In this document: piece after piece, positions 44,301 to 55,755 of the stretch
How positions within the stretch are numbered: position 1 is the first letter of the stretch
How the letters are laid out: every line of letters begins with the position of its first letter
Assembly (NCBI GenBank): GCA_023678885.1
Contig: CM043006.1
Span: forward strand, 7,219,948 to 7,283,947
Source: Pogostemon cablin
Taxonomy: Eukaryota; Streptophyta; Magnoliopsida; Lamiales; Lamiaceae
DNA length: 64,000 bases
Reading direction: 5' to 3'
Translations under genes and position numbers: made by a program
The notes under the pieces: model-generated
Databases searched by the model: none
What the model saw: only the letters and a program-made list of their open reading frames with translations
Told to the model about the DNA's origin: nothing

Positions 44301-45689
44301 CTTTTATTCTGAATATAAAACATAAATATGCTTAAACTATATATTTAAATTTTCATCTGAAGTTCTGGTTCTTGATTGTTCAATCTCAGGTAGCATGATG
44401 TTTTTTTTTTTTGGGTGTAATATTATTATTAATTGTTTTCTTATGGCTCATTTCTCTTGGAGTAATTTCTTGGGGTCAAAGAACTCGAAGAATAAGAGGG
44501 TTTATCTCCCACTCTGAATTGCTTTCTCTTTCTTTCGCCATTTCTCATTTTCTTGAAGAATCTTGATCTGATGTTTTTTTGGATTAGTATTTCAGGATTT
44601 ATTTATAAATGATATGTACAGTAATCCGCTAATCTTGTATACTTTTTTGTCCATTAATTTGACTGATAATCATTTGGCTTTCTTTCCTAAATTTGACTCT
44701 TCATTACCGCGTTATCAGTTTTGATTTAACCCTTCAACTTTTCCTGGATTATTTCTCTTTAATCCCCTGTTTCTGTTTGCTTTTATATAATTTTTATTTC
44801 ACAACATTGTTCTTCTCTTATTCTTGATTTTATTTTAATTTTTTTAATGTGAGCCTTTTTTTTAAATATCCTCATTCTTTTTATAAAAAAAATGGTGTAT
44901 TTAAAAATCATCCTTATTGCTAATTGTAATCTGAACCTAGAGACCTAGATTAAGAGAAAATTTTAAGAGAAAAATTAATTATTAAGAGAAATTTTCTTAG
45001 TACATTTTTTACTTATCTTCTTTCTACATTAACTTATGTCAAATTCCTTTTGTTACTAATATGATGAACTTTGCCTTGCAGACGTTTGATTTTCCATTTA
45101 TTTATTATATTTTGGTTGTTAGTTAACTTGATTTGGCTTGTTTGAGAAATGGACGATATACATTATTTGTGTGAACTTGCAGCATACTTGAACCATTATT
45201 CATTAAACTTTGGAAGTATTTGAACACAATTCTTTAGTAAAACGATACCTAAACTCCTTATATTTCCTTGTTTAATGCTATCACTGTTGAAGTTGAAAGA
45301 GTTCAGAGTGGTGGGGAGCTCATATTATACTTATAATATGTGAATAGGTAGTTAGAGGGAGATCTAGTCCACCACCCCATTAGCTTATAGACACTCTTCC
45401 TCGCTGCATTGGTTACTACTATTAAAATTTTTTTTTTGAAGTTAATGGTTGCTGAGGTTTCTGTTAGAGTTAGTGCTGATATATATTTCATTTTGATACA
45501 GTTACGGGTGTCTCATTGATACTTTATTATTCTGCTCATATTATTTTTGGGTAAGCTGTTATTAATTTCTATTATTTATAATTTAATGCCTGTATGTTTT
45601 CTTATGCTTAAATACAATCTAGAATTAGCATTTTAGTTAAGTTGGAATGGTAGGAAGTGAATTGTTTGAATTTTAGTGATATATGTGCT

Positions 45690-45870
45690 TTAGAGAGTGC
45701 ATTCAGATTTTCAGTAAAGATGAGAAGATGGAAGAGCCTGAGATGCCAAAATATAGGGACCAAGCTAAAGAATGTAGAGAAAATCAGAATCCTGATTATG
45801 AGATTACCGAGTTAACATCCTTCATGTGTTTGCTCCTCCGATCCAGGGACAGCTGATATCCTGTAAGGTA
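45690..45870 (+). other. Exon-like block inside CACTA-like element
   Basis: After a TTTAG acceptor at about 45692, a frame reads 'ECIQIFSKDEKMEEPEMPKY' and 'DYEITELTSFMCLLLRS', ending in a stop next to a GTAAGGT donor-like sequence at about 45863. Codon content differs from the AT-rich flanks. It is a candidate captured exon of an unknown host gene. No transposase similarity is seen. Confidence 0.3.
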
Positions 45871-48104
45871 TTTCTGTTATAATCAACAATCTGTTTTCTC
45901 TTGGTTATTATGTGCATTTGGTTTATTTCTTATTATTGTCATTTTCTTATGTTAACAACATCTGCTGATGCTCACAAATTATGTATTGAGTTCTTAATTG
46001 GTCAGCTAGTAATTAATATCATTGAAGTTAGCTGCTGTTGTTGTTTTTCTGCTGATTGTTGTAGTTTGTGTCATTCTATTGATCCCTTTTGTTTGGATTG
46101 GTGAGAACGTCCAACAAATTATCTTTTTCAAGTTTATTTAATTATTGAAATCATAAAACTCACATTACACTTTTCTGGTTCCTTCAATAAGGCCAGCTAA
46201 AGTGTTGCAAGAATTTACCACAGTCCGTGCTTTCTAAAGAATTCTTTCATTTCATTCACCCATGAGCTTTCTTTGTGCATCAAAGTACCACTTTCAGGTT
46301 GAGATGTGTTATGGAAGTCAAGCAATTTTTTCCCATCCATTATCTTCCCTTTTTTAAGTTTTGAAAAATTCATCGTCTTTTAGATTCGGCTTGCATAAAC
46401 TCTTTTTTCCTAAGATATAAAAAAATATACATCATATAGTATGCTTGTACTGACAGGAGCTTTTAAAAACTGGGCTTGAGCTGTACTTTCATTCTTTATG
46501 CTTCTTTCTAATTTTTTTATTATTTTGAAATGTGCTGAAATCCTAAAGTCTCGTCAAGTAACATGAATACTGTGGAATATTTTTTACTTTCTAAGCTTGA
46601 ATCTCGCTGGTATTTTAATTATCTCTTGGCATTCCACCTCAAACATTTCATAAACCATTAATATGCAAAAGATCTTGTAGTTTCTAAAATCCTCTATTCG
46701 ATTATGTCGCTGATTCGTTTCTGTATTATGGTGATATAGTGTAATAAGTTGAGTTTTGGTGTAGGTATCCTTATGTTACTGGAACATTAGTGATTGGCAT
46801 CAAGTACTTACAAACACTACAACAAATGGCCAATCTCCCCACTCTCACCAAGCTTTGCATGATATCATCTTATGCTTACTAACAATAATTATGATTCCGC
46901 CTCCTTTCCGCCACCGCCGACATAAGCGTATGGTACATTTTCTAATATTATACTTACTCTGCATTCACAACTACATACTATTGTTATATTTTGCATGATT
47001 TATTCACTATCAAAGCAATATTAGTCTTACTCGAAGAAAAGAATTCCACATAAATGAATTAACCTCTTTGTCAATTTGTTGCTGCTTTCCCCATTGCAGA
47101 AATATGATTGATTTAATTATCATGGAAAGGAATTACTTGTAATGTTTCACTTTACGCAAAAAGTAAGTAATTTCTAATTATTCTCATCATAATAAATATC
47201 CATCACTTCTTTTTCAGCAACACGCGCACAATTAATCAAAGTTCAACATAAATTCATCAAAGATAATTAAAGAAGATGACTCAATTTTTCATGCATATAG
47301 AAGTTGATTTTAAAAGTCAACATATGCTTTTATAATATGCATTTAATTACGTTATGGAAATATTGGTTATTCTAGTTTAATTATAAATTAATAAAATATT
47401 AGATCATGACAGGTGTTACAAGAATTAGATTTCTTTTTCTTCTCTCTATAAAAATCAGTATATATTATTAAAGGGAATAAAATCATGGATAAATAATCCT
47501 AATTAGTGATTTCTAATTTTAATTATAATTATCTTTAATTCATTTTTGACTCATTTTGTATTTGCATATTTGTATTTCATATTGCTTGAGTTTGAGTAGC
47601 TTTACTTAATTTATTTGTCTCAAATCATACTACTTTAATAGGCAAATAATTATGGATTAATGGGTGGAGTTATGAAATTAAAATAAAAGTTATTTTGTTA
47701 ATATTCTTTGTGCTATTGTAATATCTTTTAGTCATATCATTAAATGTTAAGTTTTATTCTATTTCAGGTAATTGTAGTGAGACGACAAGAAGAAAAATAT
47801 ATTTTATAATTCAATGCAAGAAGATAAAGTATTATATAAGACAATAAAATGTTCAATGTATTATGCCCCTCAATATGGATTTAACTTATAAATTTAGATT
47901 TTATTTATGTAAAATTGAAGTTTAGATTTAATTTGTTTATGTATTTTTATACTTTTGACTTTTTTTTCGTATTTTAAATTAAATATTTTAAATTCTTGTA
48001 TCAAATTTGTAAGTTTTGAGTTATATAGTATGATTGTATTTAATCTTATTTTAATAATAATATAAGTATATAAAATTAAATAAAAATATGAAAGAGATCA
48101 TGTA

Positions 48105-48590
48105 AAAATCGATGTCTATTGGTGTGAAATTGATGTCTACGCTAGGAAAGACATCGGTGGAAAGACGACGTGTTTTGATGCAAAATCGATGTCTTTTCTA
48201 AAATAGATATCGGTTGAAAAGTGATGTCTTTTTGTCCCAACCGATGTCTTTTCTTAGATAGACATCGGTGGAAAAGCGATGTCTTTTGGTCCCAACCGAT
48301 GTATTTTCTTCAATAGACATTAATTTATAAACGATGTCTTTTGTTCGCAACCGATGTCTTTTTTTGAAAGACATCGGTAGATAACTGATGTCTTTTGACA
48401 TCCAAACGATATCTTTTCTTGGAAAGACATCGGTTGAAACCTTAAGACATTGGTTATACACCGATGTCTTTCCAAGAAATGCCATCGGCTAAAAATCGAT
48501 GTCTATCAGCGTCCACTTTCAACATCGGGGGCTTCAACATCCGCTGCTTGGTGAAATAGACATCAATTTTTAACCGATGTCTATCAGCAT
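48105..48590. repeat. Right subterminal GACATCGGTT repeats
   Basis: More than ten copies of GACATCGGT(T/G) and AACCGATGTC alternate with 20-40 bp spacers. The minus-strand frame through them is open only because of the repeat. Confidence 0.85.
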
Positions 48591-48603
48591 TTTTGGTGTA
48601 GTC

Positions 48604-48929
48604 AAGTGAAGGCAAAGGGTGGTGCAGTCAAGAAGTTTAAAGGCAAGTGCTTCAAATGCAAGCAGCCAGAACATTACAAGACAGACTGCCCTCTTCTGAA
48701 GGGGAACAGGAATGGTAAGTCTTATTTACTAGTTGTTGAATCATGTTTAGCGACTGTATCTGCTGACACTTGGTGTGTAGATACGGGAGCCATTAACCAT
48801 ATTTGCAATTCTTTGCAAGGGTTCTACAAAACCCGACATCTTAGTGATGGGGAGATTTTCATACTCATGGGGAATGCTACAAGAGTAGCGACTATTGTAG
48901 TGAGAGACGTTTATTTATTTTTCAATTAG
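48604..48929 (+). pseudogene. Copia B gag zinc knuckle and protease
   Basis: The frame resumes directly after the CACTA-like insert. A CCHC zinc knuckle 'CFKCKQPEHYKTDC' at about 48649-48690 binds nucleic acid in Gag. The protease active site 'DTWCVDTGAINHIC' follows at about 48766-48807 and is intact, unlike in copia A. 'ILMGNATRVATIVVRDVYL' belongs to the protease C-terminal part. The frame ends at a stop at 48927. Confidence 0.82.
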
Positions 48930-49975
48930 AATAAAACTCTTGTTTTGAGGAATTGTCTTTATGTACCTCATTTTAGAAAGAATTTAATTTCGGTTTCTAA
49001 ATTGTCTATGGATGGATATTTTGTTTCTTTTAATGACAAGGTTGTTTTAAGGAAAATTGAAATTATTATTTATGACAGTGCATTGATAGATAATTTGTAT
49101 ACTCTTAATCCAATTTCTCTCACAGTGCAACGAATTGAATTTAATAATACATCTACTAATAAGAGAAAAAAACCTTCGAAAATGAACCAAACATATCTTT
49201 GGCATCTAAGACTAAGTCATATTAACTTAAGTAGGATTCAAAGGTTGATAGTTGATGGACCTCTGAGTTTATTAGTAGTGGAAAATTATCCAACTTAGGA
49301 ATCCTGCTTGAAATGAAAGATGACCAAAAGGCCTTTTAAGCCAAAGGGGTATAGAGCCGAGGATCTGTTGGAATTGGTTACATTCAAATTTATGTGGTCC
49401 TATGCCTGTCCAGGCCAGAGGTGGTTATGATTATTTCGTCACTTTCATTGATGATTATTCTAGATACGGATATATTTATTTGATGCACCGCAAGTTTGGG
49501 TGCTTTGATAAATTCAAAGAGTACAAGGCTGATGTGGAGAAGCAACTTGGAAAATGTATCAAGACACTATGATTTGATCGTGGTGGAGAATAACTCTTGG
49601 GAGAGTTTAAGAATTATTTATCAGAGGAATGGATAGAATCCCAATTGTCTTCACCGGGCACACCCAAGCAGAATGGTGTAGCGGAAAGAAGGAATAGGGC
49701 TCTTATGGAAATGGTAAGATCAATGATGAGTTATTCGGAATTACCAAATTCGTTATGGGGATATGCCTTAGAAATAACAACTTACATCTTGAATTTAGTA
49801 CCATCTAAATCAGTAGTCTCCACACCTACCGAACTGTGGACCGGGCGAAAGCCCGTTCTGAAACACATTCGGATTTGGGGTGCTCCGGCACATGTGTTAA
49901 ATGCAGATGCTGATAAGTTAGAATCACGTACTGAAGTCTGTCTGTTTGTATGATATCCTAGAGGAACGAAAAGTG
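48930..49975 (+). pseudogene. Copia B integrase, broken
   Basis: 48945-49298 is the GAG-pre-integrase region ('YLWHLRLSHINLSRIQRLIV'). After a stop at 49298 and a frameshift near 49380, the integrase core appears: 'VTFIDDYSRYGYIYLM' (about 49438-49485) and 'FDRGGE' followed by a stop at about 49590. Then comes 49597-49953 with 'SSPGTPKQNGVAERRNRAL', containing the conserved Glu, and 'LPNSLWGYALEITTYILN'. Two of the three DDE residues are clearly visible. At least two stops and two frame changes make it dead. Confidence 0.83.
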
Positions 49976-50000
49976 ATTTATTTTATAATCCAAATGATCA

Positions 50001-51015
50001 AAAGTTGATCGTTAGCACGAACGCCAGATTTTTTGAAGAGGAATATATAATGAACCACAAACCCATGGGTAAAGATGTTCTAGAAAAAGTAGGAGGGTAA
50101 ACACCAAATATAATACCAATTGTACAAGAGAATATACCACAAGACACTGCACCACATGTCACACCTGATAAACAATTACCTGTAGAGCCTCGTCGTAGTC
50201 GGAGGGTTGTGAGACAACCTGATAGATTCATGGGATTGGGAGAGTCATCAGACTTGGTCCCCGGTGAACATGAATTCGACCCATGGAAATACAATGAAGC
50301 ACTACATGATAAAAATGCTCAATCAAGGCAAAAAGAAATGAAATCTGAAATAGAATCCATGTATTTTAATCAAGTCTGGGAGCTTGTAGAACCACCCAAT
50401 GGTGTAAAAGCTATTGGATGCAAGTGGGTCTACAAAAGAAAAAGAGGATCTGACGGTAAGGTGGAAACCTTTAAAGCAAGGCTCGTTGCGAAGGGATATA
50501 CTCAGAAAGAGGGAATCGATTATGAGGAAACCTTCTAGCCGTCACCATGCTTAAGTTAATCCGGATTCTTTTTCTGTTGCCGCTCATATGGACTATGAGG
50601 TATGGTAAATGGATGTCAAGACAATTTTCCTAAATGGAAGTCTTGAGAAAAACATCTATATTAAGCAACGAGAGGGATTCAATGTAGAAGGGGAAGATCA
50701 TCTTGTGTGTAAGCTTAGTAGGTCCATTTATGGATTGAAACAATCTTCTAGATCATGGAACATCCGTTTCTGATAAAGTAATCTAGTCATATGGATTTAT
50801 TCAATGTCCAGATAAATCATGTGTGTACAAGAAGTGTGATAGAAACATAGTGGTATTTCTTGTACTTTACGTGGATGGTATCCTGCTCATTGGAAACAAT
50901 GTAAAGTTATTGTCTGGCGTAAGGGTATGACTATCCAAGTAGTTTGAGATGAAGGACTTAGGAGAAGCTGGGCACATTCTAGGGATCAAATTGATAAGAG
51001 ATCGCAAGAAAAGAA
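50001..51015 (+). pseudogene. Copia B reverse transcriptase, catalytic box mutated
   Basis: The N-terminal part (50209-50538) is well kept: 'EIESMYFNQVWELVEPPNGV', 'GCKWVYKRKRGSDGKVETFK', 'ARLVAKGYTQKEGIDYEETF'. A stop follows, then broken frames to about 50860. The active site reads Tyr-Val-Asp-Gly (TAC GTG GAT GGT at 50868-50879), where copia A has Asp-Asp, so one catalytic aspartate is lost. 'FEMKDLGEAGHILGIKLI' follows near 50946. Between about 51000 and 51030 the end of the RT is deleted and joins the RNase H region. Confidence 0.85.
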
Positions 51016-51019
51016 TATT

Positions 51020-51433
51020 GTGCTTGTCCCAAGCTTCATAAAGCATGTTCTGAAGTACCTGAAAAGGACTAGGGATTATATGTTGATTTACTGGGTAGAT
51101 ACTTTGTTACCTTTGGGTTATAATGATTCATATTTTCAGTCAGATAGGGATGCTAGTAAATCCACCTCCGGTTATGTGTTTACTCTTGGAGGAGGAGCCA
51201 TAATATGAAGGAGTGTAAAGCAAAAATGAGTTACGGACTCTACAATGGAAGCTGAATATGTAGCAGCCCCCGAGGAAGCTAAAGAAGCAGTATGGCTCAG
51301 GGCTTCTTAATGGACTTGGATGTGATTCCTGGTTTGCCCAAAGCGATCACAATTTATTGTGATAACAGTGGTGCAGTAGCAAACTCGAAGGAACCACGAG
51401 CCCATAAGGCGAGTAAACACACTGAGCGCAAGT
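51020..51433 (+). pseudogene. Copia B RNase H, interrupted
   Basis: The frame 51020-51208 has 'HVLKYLKRTRDYMLIYW' and 'DRDASKSTSGYVFTLGGGAI'. After a stop come 'DSTMEAEYVAAPEEAKEAVW' (catalytic Glu) and 'ITIYCDNSGAVANSKEPRAH' (Asp) to about 51425. The frame is cut by the inverted solo LTR at 51434, and a short continuation lies after it (52638-52676). Several stops are present. Confidence 0.82.
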
Positions 51434-52637
51434 TGTTGGCGTTCAATCGTTTGGTTAACGTGAACGGTTAGGGTTCCATGCGATTCTACACTAGTGGAAG
51501 CAAGAGTACAAAATCGTATTACCTTTCACAAAGGTATGTTGAGGAAGAACAGCTACAGAAAACAACCTCCTGATCTTCTGCTGTATTCTCAAGTCCAATC
51601 TTGACGTCGTGTGGGCGACGATCTTCAAGATCCTCTCAATCTACTGTTCTCCCTTACTTATAACGTGTTTAGGCGTGTAAGTTAGAGTTTCCGAATAGCT
51701 GAGATGACTTATATATGGGCTATAATAGGGATCAGGAGGAGAAATTAGAATCGGACCTCCATTGGACTTAAGTATCCAAGTTTAGTCCAAAACTTATACT
51801 TAAGTCTAATTATAATAATATAGTCCACTAAAATATTATTATTGCACTGCCGCTCTAATCTCATATTACGTTATGAGCTCCTTCTTATTATGAGCCCGTT
51901 AGTCTCCCCGTTTTTAAAATATACAATGCTCATTAATTAATTAAGTTACTGACAACTCCAATAATTAATATCTCATTCGAGAGTAGTACCACTCAACCTT
52001 GTTTTCATGCCAGAATAAATCCACCAGCAGGGTTTACATGATAATCCTTATGAGCTCCTTAAGGGGACATCATCAACCTATTTAACAGGACAAAGATTTT
52101 CTACAATCAATAGCACACCATAGAGACAACACCACATCCCAACTCTCCGAGATTGTTTATTTAATATATATAAATCTCACCCATTGATGAATCAAAGACA
52201 TAAATACTGACTTACGTGTTGAGGTTATTGTATAGGGATTAAGAGCAAGAAAATCCATAATAACTGAGATTAAGTTCTTTTATATAGTTAGTATAAGTTG
52301 AACGGTCTCAGGCGGTCCTGCTTAATACACACAAAGCACACTAGTATGATTTTATAGTCAAGACAAACTAATACGAAATCACACTACAACCATCCCGATA
52401 GATAGTCCCCGTCTATCTCGGTTGTGAGCATCTATTTATACTTTATAAGGAAACTGATGTTATAATCTTCCGCATGTTGTCGCACAACATATTATCTACA
52501 GTATAAAGTAAGTGGACTATTACATCGAACATATAAATAAATTATAAGATGCAATTGTTTTATAATTGATTCTCATTTCAAATATTGTTAAAAACATTGT
52601 TCATACTAAAGCTAGGCTTTTAGTATACAATCCAACA
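51434..52637 (-). mobile_element. Inverted copia solo LTR inside copia B
   Basis: This 1204-bp minus-strand LTR of the copia A/B family begins TGTTGGCGTTCAATC and ends ACAATCCAACA on the + strand. A perfect 5-bp duplication CAAGT flanks it (51429-51433 and 52638-52642). A solo LTR is what remains after the two LTRs of a full element recombine. It interrupts the end of the RNase H of copia B, so it is younger than that element. Confidence 0.93.
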
Positions 52638-52676
52638 CAAGTACTACCTGATACGAGACATCGTTAAAAGAGGGGA

Positions 52677-53448
52677 TGTATTTCTCTGATTCATCAATGA
52701 GTGAGATTTTTACATGTATTAAATCAACAAGTTCGGTGAGTTGGGAAATAGTGTTGTCTCTATGGTGTGCTTTTGATTATAGAAGGAATCCGTGTCTTAT
52801 TAAATAGGTTGATGATGTTCACTTGAGGAGCTCATAAGGATTATAATATAAATCTTGCATGTGGATTTATTCCGGCATGATAACAAGGTTGAGTGGTACT
52901 ACTCTCGGATGAGATATTAAATAATAGAGTTGTCAGTAATTTAATTAATTAATGACATTGTATATCTTAAACATGGGGAGATTATCGGACTCATAATAAG
53001 AAGTAGTCCATAACGTAATTTGGAATTAGAGCGGCAGTGCAGTAATAATATTTTAGTAGACTATATTATTATTATTGGACATAAGTATAAATTTTAGGCT
53101 AAACTTGGATTCTTAAGCCCAATGGAGGCCGACTCTAATTTCTCATCCTAGTCCCTATTGTAGCCTATAAATAAGTCATCTCAGCTTATCCGGAATCCTA
53201 ATACTGGCACATAATACACGATAGTTTTAGGGAGGGAGCAGATTGAGAAGATCTTGAAGATCGTCGCCCATACGACGTCAAGATTGGACTTGGGAATATA
53301 GCAGAAGATCAAGAGGTTATTTTCTGCAGCTGTTCTTCTTCAACATACAACGGTGAAAGGTAATTTGTTTCTATATTCTTGCTTTCACTGATTTAGAAAC
53401 GTATGGAACCCTAACGGTTCACTTTAACTAAACGATCGAGCGCCAACA
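52677..53448 (+). repeat. Copia B 3' LTR, left part deleted
   Basis: The 772 bp match the right two-thirds of the 5' LTR from about 40300 on (starting TGTATTTCT) and end GAGCGCCAACA. The left part of the LTR, the polypurine tract and the end of the coding region are missing: 'CATCGTTAAAAGAGGGGA' at 52659-52676 joins the LTR interior directly. The deletion explains why the element cannot be a simple full-length copy. Confidence 0.87.
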
Positions 53449-53991
53449 GGTGGATTGTTTTTTCTTTGAGTTTCTCCATCTTCCAACCTCCTCTAGTCTC
53501 AGTTCTCATCTAAAGGACAGCTTCGTCATATTTTCTTCGATCGTTCATCTTTGGATGGCTAAGTTTTCCTTCATATCACCACACTTGCTGCGAAATCTAA
53601 TTGATATTTTTCTTTGAAATGCATTACGCGTTTTGGCGCGATGATCTTATGTTCACAAAGGGTTGTAAAAATAAGTCTCCTTGTTGCGTTTTCTTAGATA
53701 AAATGCTTGAATGTCTGTAGAAAATTATTTCTTAACAGAATATCCGCTTCATAACACCTTGTACCATGGGGTACAATCCACTCATCTGATCATGATTTTC
53801 GCTTGCTTGAGAAATCCTTTCCTGGTACAGTTAGTATATCTTCGCTTGAGACTTTAGGAAAGACTCATTCTTTTTTTGTGCAAATATCAGCTCCTGAATT
53901 AATATATGCCGCAAAATACTCCACACGGTGCTCCTTATATATCATCCCTACGTTGATACATATCGTGAATGGACTTGTGGTCATAGGTAGA
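53449..53991 (-). pseudogene. Endogenous pararetrovirus protease region, broken
   Basis: This is the minus-strand piece on the far side of copia B. Near 53930-53885 it reads 'EYFAAYINSGADICTKKE', resembling the retropepsin-like active site of plant pararetroviruses, but with Asn where the catalytic Asp is expected. Further on, 'MHFKEKYQLDF' and a Glu/Lys-rich linker run into the copia border and would continue at 39866. Several stops interrupt it. It is cut on its other side by the Athila-like LTR at 53992. The assignment depends on its continuity with the RT piece. Confidence 0.6.
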
Positions 53992-55755
53992 TGATGAGAG
54001 TGAAAATAAGCGTGTTTTAGTGTCCAATTTAACACTTTTTTTATGGAAATTGTTGTTATATATTAGCACAATTGCTCTATATTCAATATATGTGAGAAAA
54101 AGGTGCAATTGAGGTGTTTTTATTATGTTTTAGGTGGAAAAAGGATCAAAAGAGCAAAGTTGGAGAAAAAGGGCAACTTGTGTGCAAGAATGCTGAAAAA
54201 CGCACGCCCAATTTGTGTAATTTTTTTGTATTTGTATGGAGCTCAAAACTAGAAGTGTGATACATGGTTGAAAAGTCACATAAGAGAGGATTGTTTTGGC
54301 CTAAGAAACACCTCAATCGGAGTCCAAACGAGAAAGTTATGATCAAAATGATGACGTCGCACAAGCTGTTCCTACTCAGCACGGCTGTTCCACTTTGCAT
54401 GACTTGTTACACCTTCAAATTTTAGGGTTTCTGTTAGTTCTTCTTATGGATAGAAAGCCAAGAAAGAGAGAATCATGTGAGCGAAAGAATCACTCTAATC
54501 GGAGTCCTGATGTGGAAGTTATGCTCGAAACGGTAAGACTGCACAATGCAGCTCGACTAGCTGCTCGATCAAGGTTCCTCCCTTGACCAAGAGTTGTTTG
54601 GTCGAGCGGGGACCCTAAAGTTAGATTTTTGAATTTTACACCTCCTGTGCGTGTGTGTTCATGTTTTCCAAGAAAAGGCCCATACAAGGTCCGTTAAGAG
54701 AGTTTACAAGTATAAAAGGGATGCATGTTATAGCTGAAAAGCGCGTACCGCAACATAATCATCCTACATTCCACAAGGGGACAGTGATGGAGCCAGGATT
54801 TGAGCTTAGGGGGCAAAATAGTATTAAAAGAAAAAAAATACTTTTTCCGTTTTATTTGTGAAATCGTTTTTGTAGTTTAAGAAAATTTAAATTTTGTACG
54901 ATTTTTTTTATTTTTTAAAATAAATTGATATTTTTTAATAAATAATAAAGTACATAAATATGCATTAAAAATAATGGCATTTTTAAAATTAAAGTATATG
55001 TAATTTTTAAATTTTATGAGACAAATAAATGAATATAGTATAGTGTAAATAATTTTATGAAATAATGTATTATATTGTACATTATAAATAAATTAAATTT
55101 ATAATGTATCACAAAGTGCTCTTGAAAGGAGTCGAACTCCTTGCCAATGACATGAGAAATTTTTTTGATAACCACCTGCCAACTCAAAACTCAACAAATT
55201 TTATTACTACATTCCTACATATTCTCAAATTTCTAGAGGGGGCCAATGCACCCCTAGTCCTAATGTCCCTCTATCACTGCAAGGGGGGATCACCCCAACC
55301 ATCATCCACATCATTTCCTCCATTCATCCATCACTTTGAAGATTCGTCTGCTGAAACAAGAGGAGAACCAAGAGGAGGATTCAAGACGGAGAAGGACGCG
55401 ACGACGCCTACATCTAGGGTTTAATTATTTCGTTTCCTAATTTATCTTGTGATTTTTCAGACATATGAGTAAGATCTATCCAACACCCATGATTGTTCTT
55501 TGCAACATCATGAGCTAGAACCTTTTTGGTAGATTTAAGGTGTTGAAGGTTTTTAATTAATTGAACTTTCATGTGTATATTCCGTACAATACCACTTGTG
55601 GATTTATTTTATATATGACTATGAGTTTTTAATCCATATTTAGAGTCATTTTGTGCATCTTCAACTTTTATATAGAGTTTGAATATATATCTTGGTTGTT
55701 GATTGAACGTGTTCACTACTGAACAGGATTCCATGTTATGATTCTAAGTGAGGGG
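53992..55755 (+). repeat. Athila-like LTR D, 3' end truncated, with hAT insert
   Basis: It starts TGATGAGAGTGAAAAT and is collinear with the LTR at 29044-30998 to the point GATTCTAAGTGAGGGG, where it ends against the inverted LTR C. A hAT-like element lies inside (54782-55279). The palindromic region around 54540-54610 has GGTCGAGC-type motifs instead of GGTCGAAC. The 5 bp on its left are GTAGA; no matching copy can be found because the right end is lost. It is embedded in the pararetrovirus protease remnant. Confidence 0.82.
54782..55279. mobile_element. Small hAT-like non-autonomous transposon
   Basis: This 498-bp element has imperfect terminal inverted repeats (CAGTGATGGAG at the left; reversed right end CAGTGATAGAG). 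It is flanked by an 8-bp duplication with one mismatch (CAAGGGGA at 54774-54781, CAAGGGGG at 55280-55287), the signature of the hAT superfamily. The interior is AT-rich without transposase. It splits the LTR sequence CCACAAGGGGGGATCACC that is intact at about 35925. Confidence 0.85.

Larger units (their letters stand above)
43370..48602. mobile_element. Non-autonomous CACTA-like DNA transposon
   Basis: The left end TACCACACCAAAAAcaCTGATAGACATC and the reversed right end ACTACACCAAAAATGCTGATAGACATC are inverted repeats, close to a CACTACACC-type terminus. A CAA triplet on each side (43367-43369 and 48603-48605) is a candidate 3-bp target duplication. Subterminal regions (43396-43745 and 48105-48590) are packed with GACATCGGTT and AACCGATGTC in both orientations, as expected of transposase-binding repeats in CACTA elements. 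The interior (43750-48100) is AT-rich with gene-like scraps and no transposase. It interrupts the gag of copia B, which resumes on the other side. (Each terminus is quoted in part; positions 43370-43396 and 48576-48602.). Confidence 0.75.
39867..53448 (+). mobile_element. Ty1/copia retrotransposon B with nested inserts
   Basis: This element of the same family as copia A has a 5' LTR at 39867-41071 and a truncated 3' LTR at 52677-53448. It carries a 5.2-kb CACTA-like transposon inside gag and an inverted solo LTR between the RNase H and the 3' LTR. Without these inserts the element would be about 7.1 kb. The flanking 5-mers, AGTGA on the left and GGTGG on the right, agree at only three positions, so the target duplication is decayed or one border is altered. 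It inserted into the minus-strand pararetrovirus between the protease and RT pieces. Confidence 0.88.

Noticed and set aside
48105..48590. Regular repeats with spacers that might suggest a CRISPR array
   Set aside because: The units are short, occur in both orientations, have variable spacing and lie at the ends of a CACTA-like transposon in a plant genome. They are subterminal repeats.
55110..55145. GGAGTCGAACTCC in the hAT-like element as a tRNA T-arm or SINE B box
   Set aside because: No A box, acceptor stem or anticodon arm is found at the right distance; the element has hAT-type ends and an 8-bp duplication.
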